Shown here piece after piece: positions 45,217 to 52,526 of a DNA stretch of 64,000 nucleotides. A model generated the notes under the pieces. The model made no database searches. It had not been told where the DNA came from and worked only from the letters and a program-made list of their open reading frames with translations. The stretch comes from a virus, in IMG/VR virus record IMGVR_UViG_3300031857_000156, positions 1 through 64,000 of that record, one strand, 5' to 3'. The translations under genes were made by a program, and so were the position numbers. How positions within the stretch are numbered: position 1 is the stretch's first letter; each line of letters begins with the position of its first letter.

Positions 45217-45394
45217 ACAATTTAGACGGATTGTTAACAACGTGTGGGCGCGCTCGCTTGCAGCCATGATCGCTGTTGTAATCGGATTTGTATCGGGCAT
45301 GCTGAGCGCGCAGTGGCGCATCATGGACGACTGCAAATTTATCAATAGCTTTCGGGTCGATAATCACGCATTCGCCTGCCAGCGCCGCATATGA
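45200..45394 (+). CDS. Small membrane protein
   Basis: 64 residues with one membrane helix (SLAAMIAVVIGFVSGMLSA) after a charged N-terminus; a ggagag site precedes the ATG. It overlaps genes on both sides. Unknown. Confidence 0.55.
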   Translation: MQKELEQFRRIVNNVWARSLAAMIAVVIGFVSGMLSAQWRIMDDCKFINSFRVDNHAFACQRRI

Positions 45395-45591
45395 AAAAGC
45401 CCCTACGGTTTGTAATTGAAACTGTGTTCTTGGCCGCTTTCTTGTTTGTTATGTTTGCATGGGGCATGCAACACGGCAAACGAGAAGCCCTGAAGACCGC
45501 GCTTTCGACTAACCCGGTGTCCGAAGAGCTCGAGATGGTTTGTCTCAGTATTTGGGCCACCGAACAAAACAAAAAGGTAAACCCAAAATGA
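45391..45591 (+). CDS. Small membrane protein
   Basis: 66 residues with an N-terminal membrane helix (FVIETVFLAAFLFVMFAWGM) and a charged soluble part. ATGA-coupled. Possibly part of a membrane pair with the previous gene; unknown. Confidence 0.55.
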   Translation: MKKPLRFVIETVFLAAFLFVMFAWGMQHGKREALKTALSTNPVSEELEMVCLSIWATEQNKKVNPK

Positions 45592-45722
45592 CCGTCATCG
45601 TGTTACACGCCAAAAGTTTAGATCCGATATTCTTTGCGCTGTTTGCTATCGGGGTTGCAATGTTTGCTACATGGAGGAGCTACCGTGAAGATAAAAGTGA
45701 GTGGCGTTCCCTACGAGGTTGA
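45588..45722 (+). CDS. Tiny membrane protein
   Basis: 44 residues from the ATG at 45588, overlapping the preceding stop as ATGA. One helix (DPIFFALFAIGVAMFATW) and a charged end. Unknown. Confidence 0.5.
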   Translation: MTVIVLHAKSLDPIFFALFAIGVAMFATWRSYREDKSEWRSLRG

Positions 45723-46002
45723 TAGTGAAAATTTAACGCAGGAGAGCAAAGTGAGCGACGGGGGCAAAGGCTCGGCGCCCAGGCCGATAGAAGATTGGGC
45801 GCGCTTTGAGAAGAACTGGGACGAGATATTTAAACCAGAAGTAAAGTCGCCATGCGTCGAGGTTTGCTTTTTAAACTTCGAGCAGGGCATGTGCATGGGC
45901 TGCAAACGCACACTGAATGAAATAGAAAACTGGTCTACGATGAACACAGAAGAAAAACGCGCGCTCATCGAGGCGTTGAAAACTAGGGAGCTTCATGGGT
46001 AA
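45685..46002 (+). CDS. DUF1289-type Cys protein with KGSxxRP segment
   Basis: 106 residues from a GTG at 45685 with ggaggagc 5 nt before. Residues about 27-50 (DGGKGSAPRPIEDWARFEKNWDEIF) match a short phage module usually found as its own gene. The C-terminus CVEVCFLNFEQGMCMGCKRTLNEIENW has the four-Cys DUF1289 pattern, probably a metal or Fe-S site. The fusion may link the two roles; both are unknown. Confidence 0.7.
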   Translation: MKIKVSGVPYEVDSENLTQESKVSDGGKGSAPRPIEDWARFEKNWDEIFKPEVKSPCVEVCFLNFEQGMCMGCKRTLNEIENWSTMNTEEKRALIEALKTRELHG

Positions 46003-46576
46003 AAACTGGGGGTACTATCACGTCGACTGCGGCCACTTTCCGGCCGAGATAAAGCTGTGCTTTTCCAACGAGATGTTCCAGCGTGTGCTGCTCGATCACG
46101 GCATCACGGTCAAGGCCACCGCGCTGGATGAAGGCATAGCGGAGACGCACTATCTTACCGATGGCAAGATGGGCGTGATTGTTATGGTGTTTGACTTAAA
46201 AGAATGCATCGACGAGGACCCGGCCTATCTAGCCGGAGTCATCGCGCACGAGGCCACACATTGCGTGTGCCGCGTGTTTGAGCACATTGGGGAAGAGCCA
46301 GACGAAATTGGCGAAGAGTCCCGCGCGTACCTCACCGAGCACATTGTGAAACAAATCACAACAGGCGTACGCATGGAGATGGAAAAGAATGTTAGAAAAA
46401 CAGATAGAGCAGTACCTGGGGAAAAAGGTAAAGGAAAACGGGGGGCTGAGCCTAAAGTGGATCAGCACAATAACGGGGGTGCCGGACCGAATAGTGTTCC
46501 TAAACCAAAAGATCCATCTGGTGGAGCTAAAAACAAGCGGCGGCGTATTGTCGGAAAGACAAAAGATAGTCTTTAA
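45995..46576 (+). CDS. Zinc metallopeptidase-like protein
   Basis: 193 residues. HEATHCVCRVFEHIGEEPDEIGEESRAYLTEHI contains an HExxH-like motif (HEATH) and the downstream Glu/Tyr pattern of small phage metallopeptidases. The core ends near residue 130. The remaining basic, low-complexity 60 residues are read across the VRR-NUC gene in another frame (188-bp overlap), which is unusual. The target is unknown. Confidence 0.7.
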   Translation: MGKNWGYYHVDCGHFPAEIKLCFSNEMFQRVLLDHGITVKATALDEGIAETHYLTDGKMGVIVMVFDLKECIDEDPAYLAGVIAHEATHCVCRVFEHIGEEPDEIGEESRAYLTEHIVKQITTGVRMEMEKNVRKTDRAVPGEKGKGKRGAEPKVDQHNNGGAGPNSVPKPKDPSGGAKNKRRRIVGKTKDSL

Positions 46577-46649
46577 ACAATTAGAACAACAGGGCTATCC
46601 AGTAACAATTTTGCGAAGCAAGGAGGAAGTTGATGGCTTTGTCACTTGA
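46389..46649 (+). CDS. VRR-NUC nuclease
   Basis: 86 residues, the full short virus-type VRR-NUC fold. LKWISTITGVPDRIVFL holds the PD, KIHLVELKTSGG gives the (D/E)xK, and LSERQKIVFKQLEQQGYPV the end. It would act on DNA structures such as flaps or junctions. It starts inside the metallopeptidase gene and ends 17 bp into the next. Confidence 0.8.
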   Translation: MLEKQIEQYLGKKVKENGGLSLKWISTITGVPDRIVFLNQKIHLVELKTSGGVLSERQKIVFKQLEQQGYPVTILRSKEEVDGFVT

Positions 46650-47085
46650 AAAACAATTGATGCGTAATTTTTTGTCTAATGCAAAAAGAAGAGCAAAAAG
46701 AAAAAATTTACCATTTAATCTTGACAAAGACTATTTAAAATCCATCGTTCAGACACATTGCCCGGTATTTAAAACATCGTTTGTATGGGAGTGTTCTGGG
46801 CTTGGTAAAGGATTTACAAAGCCAAATTCCCCATCACTTGATCGAATTATTCCTGAGCTCGGTTATGTGAAGGGAAATATGGTTTTTATTTCGCACCTTG
46901 CCAATAAAATAAAACAAGATGCAACCGAAAAAGAATTGTATGCCGTAGCCGATTGGCTGCACGATAAACGCAAAGAGGTGTTAAATGCTTTTAAAGACAA
47001 ATCTACATCCCTACCAGACTCGCCTGATACACCAGGCAGAAAAACTGCCGCACGTTGGCCTTTTCCTGGAGCCGGGCCTGGGTAA
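46633..47085 (+). CDS. HNH-like endonuclease
   Basis: 150 residues from the ATG at 46633 behind aggaggaag. CPVFKTSFVW, then SPSLDRIIPELGYVKGNMVFISHLANKIKQDA, matches phage HNH-type nucleases with a DR(I)xxxxGYVxGN core. AT-rich compared with neighbours, so probably acquired. Its last 34 codons overlap the helicase gene in another frame, suggesting the original end was lost on insertion. Confidence 0.7.
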   Translation: MALSLEKQLMRNFLSNAKRRAKRKNLPFNLDKDYLKSIVQTHCPVFKTSFVWECSGLGKGFTKPNSPSLDRIIPELGYVKGNMVFISHLANKIKQDATEKELYAVADWLHDKRKEVLNAFKDKSTSLPDSPDTPGRKTAARWPFPGAGPG

Positions 47086-48319
47086 ATCGGTCACGGCATT
47101 AACTATTTTTACAGAAAGCAAACCAGGACGGACCCTGGTGGTTGCGCCTAAACGTGTTGCTGAATCTGTATGGGCGCAGGAATGTCAGAAGTGGGAGCAT
47201 TTAAAAGATTTAAAAGTCACAAAGATCATGGGCACGCCGCGGGAGCGCCTGCTGGCATTGCACGGAAAATACGACATTTACATTATAAATGTCGACAATT
47301 TAGCGTGGCTTGTCGACAACTGGATACCAGGCAAATTTGATTATTTAATTATTGATGAAAGCTCTCGATTCAAAGACCCGAGCACAAAACGATTTAAAGC
47401 GCTTAAAACTGTGCTGAAGTCTTTCAAGCGCCGCATCATCACCACCGGCACGCCCACACCGCAAGGCCTTGGAGATCTGTGGTCTCAGGTGGCTATTCTT
47501 GATCTTGGTTCTAGGCTAGAAACAAGCCTTACAAAGTTTCGAGATAAATATATGCATGCCACCGAGCGCAATCGGCACACCAACGTGGTGTACAAATGGG
47601 AAGTGCGCCCCAATATGGACAAAGTAATTACAGACAAAATATCGGACATTTGTTTTAGTTTAAAAGCGGAAGATTATTTGACGCTACCCAAGCTGACAAA
47701 TCTCTACCACAAAATAGAGCTTGAGTCGGACACAATGGAAAAGTATAAATATCTCAAAAAGGAGATGGTCAGTGAGATCGATGGTCAGCAAATTACGGCG
47801 GTTACGGCGGCGGCGCTTGTCAATAAGCTTTTACAGTTTACCAGTGGCACCCTTTACACCGAAGACAACGGTCGTGCGTTCGCACACTCAGCCAAGATTG
47901 AATTTCTGGAGTCGCTTGTTGAAGAAAACAGCGCCCCGACTTTGGTCTTTTATCACTATAAATCGGCGTTAGAAAAGCTGCGGGAAACTTTTCCGGAGGC
48001 CGAGTTACTAACAGACGACAACATAGAAGGGTGGAGAGATGGCAAAATCAAGATGATGCTAGCGCATCCGCAGTCAGGAGGCATTGGATTAAACCTACAG
48101 TGCAACGTAGGCGATGTGGCGCAGTGTGTTTGGTACGACTTACCTTGGAGCTCAGAAAACTACATCCAGGCCAACGCGCGCATTTACCGGCAGGGACAAA
48201 CAAAGCCGGTGATCATTCATCATCTGATGATTAAAAAGACAATCGACGAGCAAGTTATAAAAGTGCTGGAGGGTAAGATCAGCCTGCAAGACGCGCTCAT
48301 GGATTCATTAAAAATATGA
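46985..48319 (+). CDS. SNF2-type DEAD-box helicase
   Basis: 444 residues. Motif I is FLEPGLGKSVT (Walker A, 28-38), Ia LVVAPKRV, II IIDESSRF, III TTGTPTP. In the second RecA fold are LVFYHYKSALEKL, AHPQSGGIGLNLQ and QANARIYRQGQTKPV (motif VI). It is shorter than chromatin remodellers and typical of phage recombination/repair helicases. Confidence 0.88.
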   Translation: MLLKTNLHPYQTRLIHQAEKLPHVGLFLEPGLGKSVTALTIFTESKPGRTLVVAPKRVAESVWAQECQKWEHLKDLKVTKIMGTPRERLLALHGKYDIYIINVDNLAWLVDNWIPGKFDYLIIDESSRFKDPSTKRFKALKTVLKSFKRRIITTGTPTPQGLGDLWSQVAILDLGSRLETSLTKFRDKYMHATERNRHTNVVYKWEVRPNMDKVITDKISDICFSLKAEDYLTLPKLTNLYHKIELESDTMEKYKYLKKEMVSEIDGQQITAVTAAALVNKLLQFTSGTLYTEDNGRAFAHSAKIEFLESLVEENSAPTLVFYHYKSALEKLRETFPEAELLTDDNIEGWRDGKIKMMLAHPQSGGIGLNLQCNVGDVAQCVWYDLPWSSENYIQANARIYRQGQTKPVIIHHLMIKKTIDEQVIKVLEGKISLQDALMDSLKI

Positions 48320-48624
48320 ATGTAATAAAATATAAAAAGAACGCAGCAGCCCCTCGTTTGTCCGACGAAGAGCCGGATCTGATGGAGCAGGAGGATGTCG
48401 AGGGGATAACGATCACGCAGGGGGATGGATGGCTGCCGTGGACTCACGATGACTTAATTGATATACGTCGCGTCATAGACGAACGTATGCCAATTAAGCA
48501 ACGTGAAATCATGGAAGCTTTTCTGATGGGCAACACAGCCGCGGACTTGGGGGTGACAGAGAAGTACTGGCGCTATCACTTCAAACGCGCGGTGGAGATT
48601 ATTAAAAAGGAGCTGGGGGTATGA
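48316..48624 (+). CDS. Sigma region-4-like HTH protein
   Basis: 102 residues. The C-terminal half, MPIKQREIMEAFLMGNTAADLGVTEKYWRYHFKRAVEIIKKEL, follows the region 4 pattern (xPxxQRExxxxxxxGxTxxxxxVTxxxxxxHxxRAxxxIK). The N-terminal half is acidic. No region 2 is present. It may be a stand-alone DNA-binding factor or provide the missing part of the sigma factor at 40.9 kb (inference). ATGA-coupled to the helicase. Confidence 0.55.
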   Translation: MNVIKYKKNAAAPRLSDEEPDLMEQEDVEGITITQGDGWLPWTHDDLIDIRRVIDERMPIKQREIMEAFLMGNTAADLGVTEKYWRYHFKRAVEIIKKELGV

Positions 48625-48869
48625 AACATTACAGCAGGCTAACGGAATTGGAAACTGTTTTTATAGACTTGGATATGATTGTCTCTACCATGCGCGCTAT
48701 TTCCGGCGGCGTCGAGGAAATCAACATGCGCGACACGGTAAACACGATGTATTTTTTGACAGATCAAATTGAAAAAGTTTCTAATCAAGGGATGGATTGT
48801 TTCCAAATACTTTTTGAGGAAATAAAAAATGAAAAGCCAGAAAAAAAGCCCGTTCGCAAAGCCAAATAG
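48621..48869 (+). CDS. Small hypothetical protein
   Basis: 82 residues, helical (ETVFIDLDMIVSTMRAISGGVEEINMRD) with a Lys-rich end. ATGA-coupled to the HTH gene and 41 bp overlap with the next. Unknown. Confidence 0.55.
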   Translation: MKHYSRLTELETVFIDLDMIVSTMRAISGGVEEINMRDTVNTMYFLTDQIEKVSNQGMDCFQILFEEIKNEKPEKKPVRKAK

Positions 48870-49092
48870 GTTTGATTTAGAGCAGGCGCTTCTGGTTTTG
48901 TGGGGGTCTGCAGAAGACGTAATGTTGTTTTTCGAGCACTACTATGAGCATCACGAATCCATGTCCGCGGATGATGTGGCAAACACGCTGCTGGGGTTGC
49001 ATCAGCTAATCCACATGCGCGGACAAAAAGCCTTTAACATTTTTGAAAGTCTTGTACATGAAAATCCCAAAAAATCTGTTGACACCATTTAA
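48829..49092 (+). CDS. Small hypothetical protein
   Basis: 87 residues, helical (DLEQALLVLWGSAEDVMLFFEHYYEHHESMSADDVANTLLGLHQL). It has overlaps on both sides. It resembles the preceding gene in its C-terminal FxxL pattern, possibly an old duplication. Unknown. Confidence 0.55.
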   Translation: MKSQKKSPFAKPNRFDLEQALLVLWGSAEDVMLFFEHYYEHHESMSADDVANTLLGLHQLIHMRGQKAFNIFESLVHENPKKSVDTI

Positions 49093-49234
49093 AAACCCTT
49101 TTGTTGAAGCCAAGCGCCAGGAGCTGGCCATAGCAATGACAAAGAAAATGATTAACGAGGCCATAAAGGACGGCAAAGGTCTGGCCAAACAACGTGATGA
49201 AATGCAGGGCAAAAAGCCTAAAGATTCTGCATAA
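49058..49234 (+). CDS. Small basic protein
   Basis: 58 residues from the ATG at 49058 (a start at 49043 is less likely). Lys-rich helix (AKRQELAIAMTKKMINEAIKDGKGLAKQRDEM). The promoter motif at 49229 overlaps its stop. Unknown. Confidence 0.5.
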   Translation: MKIPKNLLTPFKNPFVEAKRQELAIAMTKKMINEAIKDGKGLAKQRDEMQGKKPKDSA

Positions 49235-49243
49235 GTAGTAGTA
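49229..49243 (+). promoter_or_regulatory. Candidate phage promoter motif
   Basis: TGCATAAGTAGTAGTAAG, the exact core of the recurrent motif on the plus strand. It would drive the tmRNA-like RNA and the following genes. The transcript start region also forms a GTAGTAG/CTACTAC hairpin (49235/49262). Confidence 0.6.
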
Positions 49244-49327
49244 AGCACGTCGGGAGACGCCCTACTACCCCGGACGCCTCTAATGGGTTGCGACTACGCG
49301 GCCGGGCGCACCACCGGGGACCCCTAT

Positions 49328-49408
49328 GGGGTTGGAATAGTTTCGACGTGGGCCAAGGCCTAAGCGGCAACCTTGCGGACCTGGGTGCGATTCCCAGCAA
49401 CTCCACCA
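49328..49408 (+). ncRNA. Minimal tmRNA-like RNA (tRNA-like domain only)
   Basis: The 5' end GGGGTTG pairs with CAACTCC before ACCA, including the G3-U pair that marks alanine tRNA and tmRNA. The tmRNA signature TTTCGACG is at 49341-49348. The 3' part GGAC-CTGGG-TGCGATT-CCCAG-CAACTCC-ACCA has the same segment lengths as E. coli tmRNA. CAAGG/CCTTG (49354/49371) forms a P2-like stem. Only about 45 nt lies between the halves, so the tag-coding domain and pseudoknots are absent. It could be a decoy, a tRNA-Ala-like RNA or a degenerate gene. The rest of the 301-bp gap 49235-49535 has no other clear gene. Confidence 0.65.
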
Positions 49409-49535
49409 AAACATTGCCGGGGAAACCGGGGAAACCGGTGACATTTTTGATCATTGTAAATTTGAAATCTTATTTTTTAGTAATGAAAAAATACCCCGGT
49501 TTTACCGGTTTGCCCGGCGCGTGAAAGGAAACACT

Positions 49536-49724
49536 ATGGAAGACTTCAAAACATTGCCCAAGATGGCAACCGGAGGCTCCGCAAAGCCTGGCCTGTACGC
49601 CAACATCCACGCCAAGCAAGAGCGCATCAAGCGCGGCTCTGGCGAGAAGATGCGTAAGCCCGGCTCCCCTGGCGCCCCGACAGCTAAGGCATTCAGAGAG
49701 TCTGCCAAAACCGCTAAGAAGTGA
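49536..49724 (+). CDS. Small basic protein
   Basis: 62 residues from the ATG at 49536 behind gaaaggaaac. MEDFKTLPKMATGGSAKPGLYANIHAKQERIKRGSGEKM resembles short phage proteins of unknown function that contain GLYANIHAKRxRIxxGSGExM. It overlaps the next gene (GTGA). Confidence 0.7.
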   Translation: MEDFKTLPKMATGGSAKPGLYANIHAKQERIKRGSGEKMRKPGSPGAPTAKAFRESAKTAKK

Positions 49725-50389
49725 CGGCCATAGCAATAGCCAGCACCAGCGGCCAATGCCTGCCGGTGCTGCTAAAGTCTATTGAGTGTTATGTCCCTAA
49801 CGATGTGGACGTGTACATCTCATCGGCTTTCGATGTGCAAATGCCAGACCGCCGTGTTGTGTGCATGCCCAACACAGCGACCAACTTTGGCGACGCGTAC
49901 AACAAGGTAGTCAAAGTCGCGTTCATGGAGCACGACCTTTTGGTCGTGTCCAACGATGACGTGGTGCTAACGCCGACCAGCTACGACAAGCTGATGGCTG
50001 ACTACCGGCTGCTGAGCGAGCAGCACAAGGTAGGCTGGGTAGCAGCAAAATGCGACTACGCCAGGCCAGCCCAAAACATCCGGTCTTACAAACAACTAAA
50101 CGGGCCGCGGTTTCAGGAAGAAGATTGGATTTATGAATGCCAGGTAGTGGCCCCGATCTTCGGTGTAATTAGCCGAGCCGCATGGCAGGACTATGATCCG
50201 ATCAATTGGTTCAGTGATGATGTCCAGTGTTACGAGCTTGTTAAGCAAGGCTATAAAAATTTTGTTTCACGCTGTTACGTGCACCACGTGGGCAGCCAAA
50301 CAGTAGGCGAGGACTTTACGAAGTGCAGACAAGAGGCAGAGCCTTGGCTAAAGGCAAACAGGCCCGAATATCATAAACTTTGGTACTAA
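49721..50389 (+). CDS. Glycosyltransferase-like protein
   Basis: 222 residues from a GTG at 49721. IAIASTSGQCLPVLLKSIECYVPNDVDVYISS, then LLVVSNDDVVL with an acidic DD, and VAPIFGVISRAAWQDYD follow the GT2-type A fold. It is the second such gene in the window. The target could be a modified base, a host surface sugar or virion protein; unknown. Confidence 0.7.
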   Translation: MTAIAIASTSGQCLPVLLKSIECYVPNDVDVYISSAFDVQMPDRRVVCMPNTATNFGDAYNKVVKVAFMEHDLLVVSNDDVVLTPTSYDKLMADYRLLSEQHKVGWVAAKCDYARPAQNIRSYKQLNGPRFQEEDWIYECQVVAPIFGVISRAAWQDYDPINWFSDDVQCYELVKQGYKNFVSRCYVHHVGSQTVGEDFTKCRQEAEPWLKANRPEYHKLWY

Positions 50390-50391
50390 CC

Positions 50392-50781
50392 ATGGCAAAA
50401 TCAAAACACGAATTTAAACCAGAGATGTGCGATACGCTCATCGAAATGGGCAAGACCGGGGCATCACAAAAGATGATGTGGTCCGCGCTCGGCATCTCCG
50501 CCGGCGTGGCAGAGACCTGGAAGAAAAAGTATCCTGACTTCGCCGACGCGCTCGGTGTTGCGCTCGTCCACAGCCAAGCATACTGGGAGCGCGAGATGTT
50601 GGCCAACGTGGGCAACAAGGCATTTAACTCCCGCATCGCGGAGATCGCGCTGCGCGGCCAGTTTCCGGCCGACTACAAAGAGACCCGGGACCAGAAGCTC
50701 GAGGTCAAGGCCGACGTGGTGGTGGACTTCTCCGGCGCTGTCAATGACCTGATCAAAAGTCTAAAGGCCGCAAAAGAGTAA
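50392..50781 (+). CDS. Terminase small subunit-like protein (TerS)
   Basis: 129 residues from the ATG at 50392. A helix-turn-helix-like part (KTGASQKMMWSALGISAGVAETWKKKYPDFADAL) precedes a helical region (AYWEREMLANVGNK, FNSRIAEIALRGQFPADYKETRDQKLEVK) typical of small terminases that recognise phage DNA. It is in the early arm, about 18 kb from terL, and ends before a terminator. Confidence 0.65.
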   Translation: MAKSKHEFKPEMCDTLIEMGKTGASQKMMWSALGISAGVAETWKKKYPDFADALGVALVHSQAYWEREMLANVGNKAFNSRIAEIALRGQFPADYKETRDQKLEVKADVVVDFSGAVNDLIKSLKAAKE

Positions 50782-50804
50782 CCGGGAAAGTTACGGCTGT
50801 AACC

Positions 50805-50830
50805 AAAAGGGCACTTTTCAGTGCCCTTTT
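50805..50830 (+). terminator. Rho-independent terminator
   Basis: AAAAGGGCAC / GTGCCCTTTT with a 6-nt loop, directly after the TerS-like gene. The T-run runs into the next promoter motif. Confidence 0.85.
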
Positions 50831-50841
50831 GCATTAGTGGG
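50827..50841 (+). promoter_or_regulatory. Candidate phage promoter motif
   Basis: TTTTGCATTAGTGGG, one base from TTTTGCATAAGTGG, immediately behind the terminator and 35 nt before the DUF2800 start. Confidence 0.45.
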
Positions 50842-50875
50842 AATACTACTAACCCGCCTTACCAGGAGAACCGCC

Positions 50876-52009
50876 TTGACTGCGCACGCTATTCTTTCGG
50901 CATCTGCCTCCAAACGCTGGCTTACGTGCCAGCCCTCGGCCCGACTCGAGGCCAGCCTACCAGAACCCCCTCGCCGATCCGGCGACTTCGACTACAGCCA
51001 AGAGGGCACCATGGCCCACACCCTGGCTGAGATAAAGCTTCGCCACCACTTTGGACAAATTGGGATTGAAGAATATGAACGCGAATACGAAATCATCAAA
51101 AACACGCCGTACTACAACGAAGAGTTCGAGCACTACGTCGACGACTACGTCCTCTACGTTCGTAGCCAGATTGGCGAGGGCGATCAGCCATTCTTTGAGC
51201 AGCGTGTGGATTTTTCTGACTTCGTGCCTGACGGATTTGGTACTGCGGATGTCATTATTATTTCCAAGCACTCAATCCGAGTCATTGACCTCAAGTTCGG
51301 AAAAGGCATCTTCGTCGAAGCCAAAGACAACCCGCAGCTCAGGCTCTACGCGCTCGGCGCGTACTGCAAGTTCAAAGACGACTACCCGGACCTCAAAGAA
51401 GTCCACTACACGATCCACCAGCCAAGGGTAGAGAACATTTCCACCGACGGCACAACCGTCACAAAGCTGCTGGATTGGGCGCAGTATTTTGTAAAGCCAA
51501 AAGCCAAGCGCGCATGGGCGGGCACCGGCGAGTTCATCCCCGGCGAGCACTGCCAGTTTTGCCGCGCCAAAAGTACATGCAGGGCCCGCAGCGACTTTGT
51601 CAACGAGGTGGCTAAGCTCGAGTTTAGAGAGCCGGCGCTGCTGACTGATGAGGAGCTCGAGCTGGTGTTCTCCCGAGCAGGCGATCTGAAATCTTGGGTG
51701 AGCGATGTTGAAGGCTACTTCACCGAGCGCGCAATCAAAGACAACCTAGTGCCGGCCGGATATAAGTTAGTGAGTACTCGCACACATCGTAAGATCTCAG
51801 ATCAGCCGCTTGCAGCCCAGGTTCTTTTGGAGAATAATTTTAAAGAGGACGACATCTGGGAGCCGCGGACTTTGAGATCGATTGCACAGCTTGAAAAGCT
51901 GGCTAAAAAGGGCCATGTGGCCTCGCTACTGGGTGGGCTGATCGTCAGACCTGAAGGCGGCCAGAAGCTCGTCAAAGACCAAAATTTAGCCGCCGAGGAC
52001 TTTAAATGA
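50876..52009 (+). CDS. DUF2800 / Cas4-like PD-(D/E)XK nuclease
   Basis: 377 residues from a TTG at 50876 behind aggagaaccg; this fits the family start (AHAxLSxSxxxRWLxCxPSARLE). EGTMAHTLAE gives the early E/H motif, DVIIISKHSIRVIDLKFGKG the catalytic D and DLK, and CQFCRAKSTCRA a Cys cluster. DUF2800 nucleases accompany phage polymerases and DUF2815 ssDNA-binding proteins in one replication module, as here. Confidence 0.82.
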   Translation: MTAHAILSASASKRWLTCQPSARLEASLPEPPRRSGDFDYSQEGTMAHTLAEIKLRHHFGQIGIEEYEREYEIIKNTPYYNEEFEHYVDDYVLYVRSQIGEGDQPFFEQRVDFSDFVPDGFGTADVIIISKHSIRVIDLKFGKGIFVEAKDNPQLRLYALGAYCKFKDDYPDLKEVHYTIHQPRVENISTDGTTVTKLLDWAQYFVKPKAKRAWAGTGEFIPGEHCQFCRAKSTCRARSDFVNEVAKLEFREPALLTDEELELVFSRAGDLKSWVSDVEGYFTERAIKDNLVPAGYKLVSTRTHRKISDQPLAAQVLLENNFKEDDIWEPRTLRSIAQLEKLAKKGHVASLLGGLIVRPEGGQKLVKDQNLAAEDFK

Positions 52010-52176
52010 GCCCGCAGCTGTTTCTCAGCATGGTGGGGCTGATGTATATCGCCACCTGCTTGTCTTACTTTAAGATCCGTCGCATAGGCATGATGGTGGC
52101 TTTTATTGGTTATACTATCGGACAGATCGGTTTGATAATTGATGCCTATGAGATGGGCGGCGATGATAGTAGTTGA
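52006..52176 (+). CDS. Small two-helix membrane protein
   Basis: 56 residues with two hydrophobic segments (LFLSMVGLMYIATCLSY and MMVAFIGYTIGQIGLII) and an acidic end. ATGA-coupled to the nuclease gene. Unknown. Confidence 0.55.
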   Translation: MSPQLFLSMVGLMYIATCLSYFKIRRIGMMVAFIGYTIGQIGLIIDAYEMGGDDSS

Positions 52177-52420
52177 GCAGGGCAAAAAGTTTGAAGTGCC
52201 TGATAACATGATTGAAAATTACAAGAGTGATTTTCAGGATATGAAAATTAAGCACGACAGAGAGACGCTGACATTTTTTAGAAACGCGGTAATAATTATG
52301 TTGGCAATGGCCAAACAAGACGCCGGACGCTTGAAAGACCCTGACTTTGTTGGGGATATTATTAGGGCCCTTGCGGTGCGCGAGGCTTTAAAGCAGACTA
52401 ACATGCTGTACGATGCGTAA
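52163..52420 (+). CDS. Small hypothetical protein
   Basis: 85 residues from the ATG at 52163 (an upstream frame only overlaps the previous gene). Helical (NMIENYKSDFQDMKIKHDRETLTFFRNAVIIMLAMAKQDAG). It ends before a promoter motif. Unknown. Confidence 0.55.
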   Translation: MIVVEQGKKFEVPDNMIENYKSDFQDMKIKHDRETLTFFRNAVIIMLAMAKQDAGRLKDPDFVGDIIRALAVREALKQTNMLYDA

Positions 52421-52450
52421 TTCCATATCGTGCAACAAAAAAGTATGCAG

Positions 52451-52470
52451 TTTTTGCATAAGTAGTAGTA
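52451..52470 (+). promoter_or_regulatory. Candidate phage promoter motif
   Basis: TTTTTGCATAAGTAGTAGTA, matching the minus-strand sites base for base. It is followed by a CGGGATT...AACCCG hairpin and then the ssDNA-binding gene. Confidence 0.65.
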
Positions 52471-52526
52471 CGGGATTAAAGAGCTAACCCGATAAATCAG
52501 CTCAAACGTCTAACAAGGAAGCCAAG

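Noticed and set aside
49376-49408. Phage attachment site in an ssrA 3' end
   Set aside because: The 5' signature of tmRNA is also present and no integrase or excisionase is visible in the window, so a functional small RNA is more likely. Not fully excluded.
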